This document shows positions 55,995-64,000 of a DNA stretch of 64,000 nt, one piece after another. The stretch lies in NCBI GenBank assembly GCA_030949385.1, contig JAUZSP010000006.1:1-64000 (forward strand), in the 5' to 3' direction. The notes beneath the pieces were generated by a model. It searched no databases. It had not been told where the DNA came from and saw nothing but the letters and a program-made list of their open reading frames with translations. The translations under genes were made by a program, and so were the position numbers. This DNA is from Gammaproteobacteria bacterium (GTDB taxonomy: Bacteria > Pseudomonadota > Gammaproteobacteria > JAUZRS01). The first letter of the stretch is position 1. Every line of letters starts with the position of its first letter.

Positions 55995-57198
55995 GTGGTT
56001 GTGATAAGTACAAGAAAAGAAATTTCTCTGTTGGGTGATTTGATTTCGTTATATGGCGGAGGGACTCCTTCAAAAGAGAAGCCTGAATATTGGGAGGGAG
56101 ATATTCCTTGGGCAACAGTCAAGGACCTTAAGAAACCAATATTACTTGAAACTCAGGATTCAATATCTAAGCTTGGCTTGGCGAAAAGTTCAAGCAAAAT
56201 GGTTGAGGCAGGCACCATTATCTTAGCAACAAGGATGGCTGTAGGACGGGTTTCGATTACAGATATTGATGTTGCTATTAACCAAGACCTAAAGGCTATT
56301 GTTTGCTCTGATAAAATAGATGTTAAATATTTATTTTATCTATTGTTTTCTGAGGAAAAATATTTTAATAGGGTTTCTTCTGGTGCAACAGTGAAAGGTA
56401 TTAAAATAAGTCATATCACGGATATGGAAATCCCTCTCCCCCCGTTAGCCGAGCAAAAAAAGATCGCGGCCATTCTCGATGCAGCGGACGACCTCAGGCA
56501 AAAAGACCAGCAGATCATCGACCACTACACTCAACTGGGGAAATCCCTGTTTTTGGAGATGTTTGGCGATCCTGTAGTTAATCCGATGGGATGGGAGTCA
56601 ATTCATTTGAGTGAAATATCAGATTATTGATACAAGTGTAACAAAATCTAGAAAGTTACGGAGTAATTCCACTATTTGAGAATACCATAATATGAAATTG
56701 CCAATGGGTTCAGGCTGGTCACTTAAATCTGAAGTACAAAGATTTAGAGTATGTAAGGATAGTTGAGAATATATGGTTAAAAAAGGAGCATGTTATTATC
56801 GAAGGTAGCAACAGATAAGTAGCGAGCTTGTGGAACAATGTGGTTATATGATGAAGATGAAAGATTGGATTCATGCAAAGTCATATCTTTCGAGTTAGAG
56901 CTAACGAACAAATGCAAATCAAATCCTTATTTATTATATGCAAGTTATGTGAAGTTGTTAGTCATGTGAAAACAGCTACTTGCGGCAAGTGTAAAACATA
57001 CACTGGAATTGCCCAATTATAAATCCCAAGAGTTTCAAAAAATTAAAATTCTGTTGTCCCCCAATCGAATTACAAAACCAATTCGCGGAACGGATTCAGG
57101 CGATTGAAGCGCAAAAGCAGCAGGCTGAGGTCAGTTTGGAAAAATCGGAAGCGTTGTTTAACAGCTTATTGCAGCGGGCGTTTAAGGGTGAGTTATGA
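55995..57198 (+). pseudogene. hsdS: HsdS specificity subunit with a disrupted second recognition domain
   Basis: The DNA-recognition subunit of the type I system. From a GTG at 55995, the first recognition domain (ISLYGGGTPSKEKPEYWEGD ... HITDMEIPLPPLAEQKKIAA) and the central helix (LRQKDQQIIDHYTQLGKS) are intact, then the frame stops at 56630. From 56631 to about 57055 no frame stays open, although pieces such as TMWLYDEDERLDSCKVI are readable in different frames. The C-terminal conserved helix (PIELQNQFAERIQAIEAQKQ to QRAFKGEL) is clean and stops at 57198, overlapping the next gene as ATGA. The total span fits about 400 residues, so the second domain was scrambled by many small changes, not deleted. 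Confidence 0.85.
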
Positions 57199-58463
57199 AA
57201 ATAAACCACCTGCAAATTCAAAATTTTAAAGGCTTTGAAAACAAAGAATTTCACTTTGACAGCAACATGAACGTACTCATTGGAGACAATGGCTCCGGTA
57301 AAAGCTCTGTTCTTGATGCCGTTGCCTTCGTGCTGGGTACTTTTTTTCTCGGTGTAGACGGCGCAACCCCCCGCGCACTAAAAGAACACGAAAAACGCCG
57401 CCTCATGGTCGCAGCCAACAGCCTAGAAATACAACTGCCCTTTAAAATATCCGTCAACCACACCCTCAACGGAAAATCGTACCAATGGCACAGAAGCACC
57501 GATAAAGCCATCGGTGGAGCCAGCAGCTACAAAAATGCCCGCCCCTTAATCGACATCGCCAAACAGATGACCGCAGCCGTCCGCGCAGGTACGCCCATCA
57601 ACCTACCACTGATTGCCTACTACGGCACCGCCCGCCTCGCCCGCGAACAACACCAAAAACCCGCCTACAAAAAACAAGGCTCACGCCTAGACGGCTATTA
57701 CAGCGCCCTTGATTCCAGCTCCCTGCGGCGTAAATTTTTAGAATGGTTCAAAACCTTAGAAGACGACAAACTCAAATTCAATAAAAACGAAAGCCTATAC
57801 AACGCATTCACCAACGTCATCACCGAAATGATACCCGAATGGACAAAAATCCATTTCAGCTGGTCACTGGATGACCTGATCGGCCAACTCAACAATGAAC
57901 GCTGGGTCTCCTTCAACATGCTCAGCGACGGCTACCAAAACATCATACGACTGGCCGCCGATATCGCCTATCGCGCCATCACACTCAACCCACACCTAGG
58001 CAGCCAAGCCATCACACAGACCGCAGGCGTGGTCTTGGTCGATGAAATCGACATGCACCTTCACCCCTCATGGCAAAAACGCATCATCGCCGATTTAAAA
58101 CGAACCTTCCCAAACATCCAATTTATTGTCACCACGCACTCGCCTTTTATCGTGCAATCTTTACGCACCAATGAATTGATCAATTTAGATTGTGCCAGCG
58201 GTGAAACACCCTTTACCAAAAGTCTCGAAGAAATTACTGAAACGGAGATGCAAGTAGAGCAACCTCGGCGTAGTCAACAATTTCTCAATATGCAGCAGTT
58301 GGCTTCTGACTATTTTGATTTGATCCAGCAGGGGAAAACAGCAAGCACAGATGAAACAACCCAAAAGATCAAACAGCAGCTCGATGAGATCGAATTAGAG
58401 TTTAATCAAGACCCAGTTTTTATTGCCCTGATGAAAGCAGAAAGAAAAACTGAGTTAAAATGA
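57195..58463 (+). CDS. PtuA/RloA-like AAA ATPase inside the restriction operon
   Basis: A 422-residue SMC/RecF-like ATPase. Walker A is VLIGDNGSGKSSVLDAVAFV at about residue 27-46, the signature-like NMLSDGYQNIIRLAADIAY follows, Walker B is GVVLVDEIDMHLHPSWQKRI, and VTTHSPFIVQSL is the H-loop. It resembles PtuA (Septu and retron Ec78) and the RloA proteins often encoded in hsd loci. Its start overlaps the hsdS stop and its stop overlaps the start of the next gene, so all are coupled. Coding-strand composition in 57360-58130 is C-rich and G-poor, unlike most genes here. A role as a second defence module is inferred. Confidence 0.8.
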   Translation: MKINHLQIQNFKGFENKEFHFDSNMNVLIGDNGSGKSSVLDAVAFVLGTFFLGVDGATPRALKEHEKRRLMVAANSLEIQLPFKISVNHTLNGKSYQWHRSTDKAIGGASSYKNARPLIDIAKQMTAAVRAGTPINLPLIAYYGTARLAREQHQKPAYKKQGSRLDGYYSALDSSSLRRKFLEWFKTLEDDKLKFNKNESLYNAFTNVITEMIPEWTKIHFSWSLDDLIGQLNNERWVSFNMLSDGYQNIIRLAADIAYRAITLNPHLGSQAITQTAGVVLVDEIDMHLHPSWQKRIIADLKRTFPNIQFIVTTHSPFIVQSLRTNELINLDCASGETPFTKSLEEITETEMQVEQPRRSQQFLNMQQLASDYFDLIQQGKTASTDETTQKIKQQLDEIELEFNQDPVFIALMKAERKTELK

Positions 58464-58852
58464 GACCCATTGATAAAAGCCGTTATCAAGGCAATCAAAT
58501 AACCTACGCTCCCCTGCGTTATGAAGAAGGCGGTTTTGTTTTAGTTGATCCTGAGCTTGACGAAACGCTTAAGCCACAGGCTCAAGCATTGATTGATTTG
58601 GTGAAGCTCAATCGACTGCATGGCCGAGACGGTTACTCTGGTAATGATGATCTATGGCGGAAACGAAAACAAGAGTGGCAGACTGCTCAACGCTATCTGA
58701 AAAAATACCGAGATTATCAGAGCGTCGATTTGGAAACCCTTGCTGAGTTGGTTAAAAGAAGTGGCTTCTGGTCAGTCTGGATGCAGGTTTTTGCAGCCGA
58801 GGATGACGTTAAAAAAGAGTTGATCGCGGTATTTCCGGGAACAAAGCCGTAA
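58460..58852 (+). CDS. Small PtuB/TIGR02646-like protein lacking the HNH core
   Basis: A 130-residue protein starting MRPIDKSRYQG. The opening and the later LVKLNRLHGRDGYSGNDDLW with a basic helix (KRKQEWQTAQRYLKKYRDYQ) and the end VWMQVFAAEDDVKKELIAVF and PGTKP recall TIGR02646-type HNH proteins that pair with PtuA-like ATPases. Those proteins are about 200 residues with a Cys-x-x-Cys/HNH core; none is seen here. It may be an internally deleted relative or a distinct partner. Its ATG overlaps the ATPase stop, so the two are made together. The family link is tentative; the pairing is clear. Confidence 0.55.
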   Translation: MRPIDKSRYQGNQITYAPLRYEEGGFVLVDPELDETLKPQAQALIDLVKLNRLHGRDGYSGNDDLWRKRKQEWQTAQRYLKKYRDYQSVDLETLAELVKRSGFWSVWMQVFAAEDDVKKELIAVFPGTKP

Positions 58853-58985
58853 GCCCGACCCTTGTTGCTTGAGTCTGTTGAGAAATTAAATCCTTTGATG
58901 CGTTCTTACTCGATTATCATTTGAAATCACACCGTTTTATATGCATTATAATCCTCACGGATCGTCATAAAAAACTTGGAAGCCC

Positions 58986-61900
58986 ATGAGCAACTTTGAC
59001 TTCATAAAACCCGACTTCCCTGAGCTGTTTGAAGACGCGCAGGAAGCGGAAAAACTGACCTTTATCTCAGCCTCTGCCACCGCCATTTTCTGCCGCAGCA
59101 CCCTAGAAAACGCCATCAACTGGCTCTACGAACACGACGCGAGCTTACAACGCCCGTGGCGTGACGACCTTAGCACTTTAATGCACGAAGCCTGCTTTGA
59201 AACCCTCTTTCCCCCCACGCTGCTAAGAGAGATTAACCTGCTGCGAAAAACCGGCAACCTCGCCGCCCACGGCAAACGCCTCAAATCTAGCGATGGCCTC
59301 ATCTCACTGAAATACCTGTTTCGTTTTTTACGCCACCTTGGCCTCTACTACGGTAAACAGACCCCCAAAGAACAGCGTTTTGACGAAAGCCTCATCCCAC
59401 ACGCGAAAACCAGCCCAGCCACAACGGAGCAAAACAGCGCCAAACAGCTGAAAAAACTGCTGGATAAAATGGACTACAAAAACAGACAAGCCCGCGAAGC
59501 GGAAGAGGACATCCGCAGCCAAAGAAAACAAAACGCCACCCTAAAACGGCAACTGGAACAGACACAAGCGGAAATCAGCGCCCTCAAACAGGAACGTGAA
59601 AAAGATCTGGATCTCACCACCGCCGTACCGCTAGAAGTATCAGAAAAGGAGACCCGCCGTCTCTACATCGACCTCTCCTTGCGTGAAGCCGGTTGGGACA
59701 ATCTACAGCCACAGCGTGATCTGGAGTACGAAGTGCAGGGAATGCCCCTCAGCACCAACTCCAACTCCAACTCCAACGGCATCGGTTATGTGGATTACGT
59801 TTTATGGGGTGATGACGGTCGGCCACTGGCGGTGATCGAAGCAAAAAAGTGCATGACCGATCCACGCCAAGGCAAACAGCAAGCGCTGCTCTACGCCGAC
59901 TGTTTGACAGAGATGCACGGTCAGCGGCCGATTATTTTTTACAGCAACGGCTTTGAAACCCATTTATGGGATGACTCGTTTTACCCTCCGCGTAAGGTTC
60001 AAGGGTTTTACAGCAAAGAGGCGCTGCAACGTCTGATCGGTCGCCGCCAAAGCCGCACCGATGTGCGCCAGTACAAACCCAATACGGAGATCGCCGGACG
60101 CGCCTATCAACTGGAGGCCATTGCCCGAGTGGCGGAGAACAGCGCAGGCGTGAATGCGAAAGGTGAGCTGTGTGGTCTGGCGCGGCAGAGCCTGTTGGTG
60201 ATGGCCACCGGCAGCGGAAAAACCCGCACCGCAGCGGCGCTGGTGGATCTGTTTAGCCAGTGTAACTGGGTCAAGCGGGTGCTCTTTTTAGCCGACCGCA
60301 ACGCTTTGGTGAGCCAAGCCAAACGCGCGTTTAGTCTCCATCTGCCCAGTTTGTCAGCCATTGACCTCAGCCAAGAGCGGAAGACGGTGGAGGCGCGTTT
60401 GGTCTTCTCTACTTACCCCACCATTATGAATCGCATTGATGGGGTGCGTGAAGGTGATGGCCGTTTTTACGGCGTGGATCATTTTGACCTGATCATCATT
60501 GATGAGGCGCATCGCTCGGTCTATCAAAAATACCGTGCCATTTTTGATTACTTTGATGCCGTATTGATTGGTCTGACGGCCACGCCTAAAACAGAGGTGG
60601 ACCACAACACCTACAGCCTGTTTGGGATTGAGGATGACAACCCAACCTTTGCCTATGAACTGGATCGAGCGGTGGAGGAGGGCTATTTAGTGCCGCCAAA
60701 AGCGATCTCGGTGCCGCTTAAATTTGTCCGTGAAGGGATTGATTACAAACAGCTCTCTGAAGCGGAAAAGAGGCAGTATGAGGAAAAATTTGGTGATCCA
60801 AGCGCAGGCGAAGCCCCGGATGAGATCGACAGCTCGGCGTTGAACAGTTGGCTCTTTAATACCGACACGGTGGATAAGGTGCTGGCTCATTTGATGAGCA
60901 GCGGCATTAAAGTGGCGGGCGGTGATCGGCTCGGTAAAACGATTGTTTTTGCCAAAAATCACCATCATGCCCTGTTTATCGAGGAGCGTTTTAATAAAAA
61001 TTACCCTGAGTATGCGGGCAAATTTTTGCGTGTGATTGACAACTACGAGTCAAAGGCGCAAGACCTGTTAGAGACGTTTGTTGATCCCGATAAAGAGCAT
61101 GAGCCACAGATTGCGGTTTCGGTGGACATGATGGATACGGGGGTGGATGCGCCACGGGTGGTGAATTTGGTCTTTTTTAAAGCGGTCAAATCTGCAACTA
61201 AGTTTTGGCAGATGATCGGTCGAGGTACGCGCCTCTGTCCTGATCTGTTTGCTGAGGGTGAGGATAAAACGCATTTTCAAATTTTTGATTTTTGCCAAAA
61301 TTTTGAATTTTTTGATCTCAACCCCGAAGGCATCGAAGCGCAGCAGGTACGCAGCCTAACCCAGCGTATTTTTAGCGCAAAATTGGCGCTGGCGCTGTTG
61401 ATCAGAGAGCAGCCTGAGAGCGATGAGCCACAGCGAGCCTTGGCAGAGCGTTTTATATCAGAGCTGCATCAATCGGTGCGGCAACTGGATCAAGAGCGTT
61501 TTGTGGTCAAAGCTAAATTACGCTCGGTGGTCAAATTCAGCGAGAAAAAGAGTTGGCAGAGCATCAGCAAGAGCGATCAACTGGAGATCACCACCGACGT
61601 GTCGGCATTGATGTTGCCCAACGAGGATGAGGATGAGTTGGCGCGCCGTTTTGATCTGCTGATTTTAGCCTATCAGCTGGCGTTGTTGGATGGCTCTCAC
61701 AGCACCACGGGTTTTTTGAATAAGATCAACAAAACCGCTGGGGCGCTGTTGAAAAAGCAGAACATCCCCGCAGTCAAAATGCAGCACGAGATGCTAAAAA
61801 AACTGCAAACAGAACCCTTCTGGCAAGCGATCAACATTAACCGTTTAGAAGAGGTGCGTGTGGCGCTGCGGGATTTAATGAAATATCTGGATCGTGAGAG

Positions 61901-62465
61901 TCGGATTAATGTGGTAACGGAGTTTGAAGACACTCTCGATCAGAGAGAGGCGGTTATTCATGATGTGGTTGCGCCCGCTTATGGCCGCTTGATGAATTAT
62001 AAAGAGCGCGTTGCGTCCTATGTGCGTGAACATAAAGATCATCTGGTGATACAAAAATTACAGCGCAACAAACCCATTACCGAGCAGGATATTCAAACGC
62101 TGGAGGGGATTTTGTTTGACCGTGCGACGCTGGGCAGCAAGCAGGATTACAGGGAGCAGTTTGGTGATAAACCTTTGGGGCAGTTTATCCGTGGCATCGT
62201 CGGTCTGGAGCAGAACGCCGTCCAAGCCGCTTTTGCCGATTTTTTGCAAGCGGGTCAATTCAGTGGTGATCAAATGACCTTTTTGAAGCACATCATTCAG
62301 CATCTGAGGATCAATGGCATGATAGATAAACAGCGTTTACGTCAGCCCCCCTTTAGCAATTTGCACGAAAAAGGAGTGCTTGGATTGTTTTCAACAGCAG
62401 ATGTGATAAAGATGGTTAAGGTGATTGATGAAGTGAATGAGAATGCCTTGGTGGCGGTGGGGTAA
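58986..62465 (+). CDS. hsdR: Type I restriction endonuclease subunit HsdR
   Basis: The 1159-residue motor and nuclease subunit. An N-terminal DUF4145-like helical domain (LRKTGNLAAHGKRLKSSDGL) is followed by a coiled coil at about 155-205. The nuclease domain has GYVDYVLWGDDGRPLAVIEA(K): the Asp and Glu-x-Lys of the PD-ExK site at about 270-290. Helicase motifs are VMATGSGKTRTAAALVDLF, LIIIDEAHRSVY, LIGLTATPK and MIGRGTRLCPDL. The C-terminal EcoEI-type domain completes it. A six-base repeat (59755-59777) lies just ahead of the nuclease motif. The first 750 bases are C-rich, unlike the rest. With HsdS damaged, restriction may be reduced or lost. Confidence 0.95.
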   Translation: MSNFDFIKPDFPELFEDAQEAEKLTFISASATAIFCRSTLENAINWLYEHDASLQRPWRDDLSTLMHEACFETLFPPTLLREINLLRKTGNLAAHGKRLKSSDGLISLKYLFRFLRHLGLYYGKQTPKEQRFDESLIPHAKTSPATTEQNSAKQLKKLLDKMDYKNRQAREAEEDIRSQRKQNATLKRQLEQTQAEISALKQEREKDLDLTTAVPLEVSEKETRRLYIDLSLREAGWDNLQPQRDLEYEVQGMPLSTNSNSNSNGIGYVDYVLWGDDGRPLAVIEAKKCMTDPRQGKQQALLYADCLTEMHGQRPIIFYSNGFETHLWDDSFYPPRKVQGFYSKEALQRLIGRRQSRTDVRQYKPNTEIAGRAYQLEAIARVAENSAGVNAKGELCGLARQSLLVMATGSGKTRTAAALVDLFSQCNWVKRVLFLADRNALVSQAKRAFSLHLPSLSAIDLSQERKTVEARLVFSTYPTIMNRIDGVREGDGRFYGVDHFDLIIIDEAHRSVYQKYRAIFDYFDAVLIGLTATPKTEVDHNTYSLFGIEDDNPTFAYELDRAVEEGYLVPPKAISVPLKFVREGIDYKQLSEAEKRQYEEKFGDPSAGEAPDEIDSSALNSWLFNTDTVDKVLAHLMSSGIKVAGGDRLGKTIVFAKNHHHALFIEERFNKNYPEYAGKFLRVIDNYESKAQDLLETFVDPDKEHEPQIAVSVDMMDTGVDAPRVVNLVFFKAVKSATKFWQMIGRGTRLCPDLFAEGEDKTHFQIFDFCQNFEFFDLNPEGIEAQQVRSLTQRIFSAKLALALLIREQPESDEPQRALAERFISELHQSVRQLDQERFVVKAKLRSVVKFSEKKSWQSISKSDQLEITTDVSALMLPNEDEDELARRFDLLILAYQLALLDGSHSTTGFLNKINKTAGALLKKQNIPAVKMQHEMLKKLQTEPFWQAININRLEEVRVALRDLMKYLDRESRINVVTEFEDTLDQREAVIHDVVAPAYGRLMNYKERVASYVREHKDHLVIQKLQRNKPITEQDIQTLEGILFDRATLGSKQDYREQFGDKPLGQFIRGIVGLEQNAVQAAFADFLQAGQFSGDQMTFLKHIIQHLRINGMIDKQRLRQPPFSNLHEKGVLGLFSTADVIKMVKVIDEVNENALVAVG
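59755..59777 (+). repeat. Hexanucleotide repeat in hsdR (Asn-Ser)
   Basis: Three full CCAACT units and a partial fourth encode an NSNSNS stretch immediately before the nuclease motif. Changes in unit number would add or remove two residues without shifting frame. Confidence 0.8.
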
Positions 62466-62649
62466 ACGATGATGCGTGAAGATGAACATGGCTTATGGCC
62501 TGCGCTATGTGAAAATTTAGTATGACATTGTGTCAAAAAAATAGAATACTACGCCAATGAATGAGCAGCGCCCATCTGAAACACAACTGAACGAGTTTTG
62601 ATCGGGTAAATAAGGACAGCACTATCTTAATCTTAAGCATAAGTAAGAC

Positions 62650-63507
62650 ATGAAAGCCCCTAAACGAATCCAGCCTTTAATCAACGAGGGCATTGTCGAT
62701 GAAGTTCTGAGCCAACTTATGAGTGGCAAAGAGGCGACCGTTTACGTGGTGCGTTGCGGTCATCAAATCCGTTGTGCCAAAGTGTACAAAGAAGCGATGA
62801 AACGCAGTTTCAAACAAGCCGTCACCTATCAGGAGGGGCGAAAAGTTCGCAACAGTCGCCGTGCTCGTGCGATGGAAAAAGGCTCTAAATTTGGTCGTAA
62901 GCAACAGGAAGATACTTGGCAAAACGCTGAGATAGACGCGCTTTATCGTCTCGCGAATGCAGGGGTTCGTGTGCCTACTCCCTACGGTTGTTTTGACGGT
63001 GTCTTATTGATGGAGTTGGTTGCTGATGGTGAAGGTCAGGTAGCGCCGCGTTTGAAAGACGTGACCATGTCCGCAGAACAAGCCCGCGAAGATCACGCTG
63101 AAATAATGAATTACGTTAAGTTAATGCTCTGTGCGGGCCTGGTTCACGGCGACTTATCTGAATTCAATGTCTTGGTGGACGACAATGGCCCGGTCATTAT
63201 CGACTTGCCCCAAGCGGTCGATGCGGCGGCCAACAATGCCGCTGAAGCCATGTTGACCCGAGATGTTGAGAATATGAGGCACTACTACGGTTTGTTTGCC
63301 CCAGATCTATTGGAAACAGAATACGATAAGGAGATTTGGGCGCTCTATGAAGAAGGCGAATTGAACCCGGATACTCAATTAACCGGCCAGTTTGTTGCAG
63401 ATGAGCAAGAGGCGGATGTTGATTCTATACTGCTCGAAATTAAAGCCGCTTATGCGGAAGAACAGGAGCGACTGGCTCGGATAGAAGCAGCAGAAACACC
63501 AGAATAA
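62650..63507 (+). CDS. RIO1-family serine protein kinase
   Basis: A 285-residue bacterial RIO kinase (similar to Pseudomonas PA4780). The nucleotide loop is LMSGKEATVYVVRCGHQIRC with the Lys in CAKVYKEAMKRSFKQ. The catalytic loop is LVHGDLSEFNVLVDDNG and the metal site PVIIDLPQAVDAAANN. The C-terminal helix is acidic. Archaeal and eukaryotic RIO kinases act in ribosome assembly; the bacterial targets are largely unknown. It is separate from the restriction operon by 184 bases, with no gene in the gap. Confidence 0.88.
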   Translation: MKAPKRIQPLINEGIVDEVLSQLMSGKEATVYVVRCGHQIRCAKVYKEAMKRSFKQAVTYQEGRKVRNSRRARAMEKGSKFGRKQQEDTWQNAEIDALYRLANAGVRVPTPYGCFDGVLLMELVADGEGQVAPRLKDVTMSAEQAREDHAEIMNYVKLMLCAGLVHGDLSEFNVLVDDNGPVIIDLPQAVDAAANNAAEAMLTRDVENMRHYYGLFAPDLLETEYDKEIWALYEEGELNPDTQLTGQFVADEQEADVDSILLEIKAAYAEEQERLARIEAAETPE

Positions 63508-63589
63508 ACCCTGACTCATTAAGGGCAGGAATAAAAATATTTATCCAGATAGGACGGTCATGCCGGTGTCTGCTTGAAATCAGGCTGCT

Positions 63590-64000
63590 TTAAAACGCAA
63601 ACCCCAAAGAAAACTCAGCCAAAAAACCACCGGCAGGAATGTCGGAGCTGTTTTTGAGTTTGACGCCACCGATGGGGCTTCTTAGAGTAATGTCTTCCAG
63701 TTGACTTAACGAGTAACCGGCGGCTAAATTGAGATTGATGCTGTCCCACATCCATTGGTTACCAAACAAAATACCGTAACTGGTCACGTCGGTAGAACCC
63801 GAAAAATCCCCATCCACAATATCAATGCTGGCGGTTTGGATCAGCGGGCTGATGTAAGTGCTGTCAGAAAAAGCGCCACTGGGGTACCAGTTGGCACGTA
63901 CTCCGTAGCCCGTTGCTTTGATATTAAAATCGAGATTGGTTCTGCTGTCGGTAACATCAAAGTCATAAGAGGAGTAGGTGCCCGACAGGGTAAACCGCTC
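63590..64000 (-). CDS. Outer-membrane protein, 3' part only
   Basis: The last 136 residues of a protein whose start lies beyond the window. Alternating hydrophobic strands (FTLSGTYSSYDFDVTD, NLNLAAGYSLSQLEDITL) and the final aromatic residue in FLAEFSLGFAF are typical of a small outer-membrane beta-barrel of about 8 strands. No closer family can be given. It ends 82 bases past the RIO kinase stop and is convergent with it. Confidence 0.7.
   Translation of the reverse strand, partial: ERFTLSGTYSSYDFDVTDSRTNLDFNIKATGYGVRANWYPSGAFSDSTYISPLIQTASIDIVDGDFSGSTDVTSYGILFGNQWMWDSINLNLAAGYSLSQLEDITLRSPIGGVKLKNSSDIPAGGFLAEFSLGFAF

Noticed and set aside
55995-56630. A functional half-size HsdS
   Set aside because: Half-HsdS proteins exist, but the intact C-terminal repeat at 57060-57198 and normal spacing show that this was a full-length gene.
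62523-62541. Hairpin TGACA-TTG-TGTCA with an A-run after hsdR
   Set aside because: A terminator for hsdR would need a T-run on the plus strand; here A bases follow and the stem is only five bases.

Overview
The window comes from a gammaproteobacterial chromosome. This is supported by the proA-nadD-rsfS-rlmH-rng-yhdP-nitrilase order, a sucA-sucB-lpd operon, RecB/RecD, MltF, LolD and class 2 PyrD. I cannot name a genus. Most genes are housekeeping and densely packed. The accessory material is two toxin-antitoxin modules, a Fic protein and a type I restriction island.

Layout. 1-1049: a scrambled partial copy of lpd, then a vapC-vapB module. 1160-6668 (minus strand): sucA-sucB-lpd, the 2-oxoglutarate dehydrogenase complex. 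6955-7562: hicA-hicB. 7759-9626: a DUF3301-type gene, a small membrane protein, a YchJ-like SEC-C protein, tRNA-Val(CAC) and spmB. 9623-13197: spmA, tpm, sirB2-like, pyrD and an unknown exported protein. 13311-23814: holA, proA, nadD, rsfS, rlmH, rng, yhdP, a small exported protein and a nitrilase-family gene. 23899-26388: lolC/F, lolD and folE.

26555-41352 reads as one lipid-use block. A FadE-like dehydrogenase, a FadN-type bifunctional enzyme and a thiolase come first. They are followed by a Pla-1/cef (VolA)-like surface lipase, a DUF1302 outer-membrane protein, a DUF1329 periplasmic protein, a YCF48-like propeller and an HAE2/MMPL-type RND transporter. I infer that lipid is cleaved at the cell surface, its products cross the envelope through the DUF1302/DUF1329/YCF48/RND set, and the acids are then oxidised. 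A cyclic-nucleotide-binding protein follows at 41434.

41977-50725: recB, mltF (opposite strand), recD, a DHH phosphoesterase and a periplasmic ATP-dependent DNA ligase (LigE type); recC is not here. 50702-53871 (minus strand): fic and acs. 54025-62465: a type I R-M operon carrying passengers. The order is hsdM, a GIY-YIG gene between two inverted 28-bp repeats, hsdS with a wrecked second recognition domain, a PtuA/RloA-like ATPase, a small PtuB-like protein without an HNH motif, and hsdR. A RIO kinase and the 3' part of an outer-membrane protein gene end the window.

A striking feature is that six otherwise intact genes (sucB, lolC, the lipase, the YCF48 gene, recB, fic) each need exactly one single-base correction. 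In every case the corrected length equals the family norm. Four of the six lie in homopolymer runs. Either the assembly has indel errors, or the genome is decaying or phase-variable; raw reads would decide.
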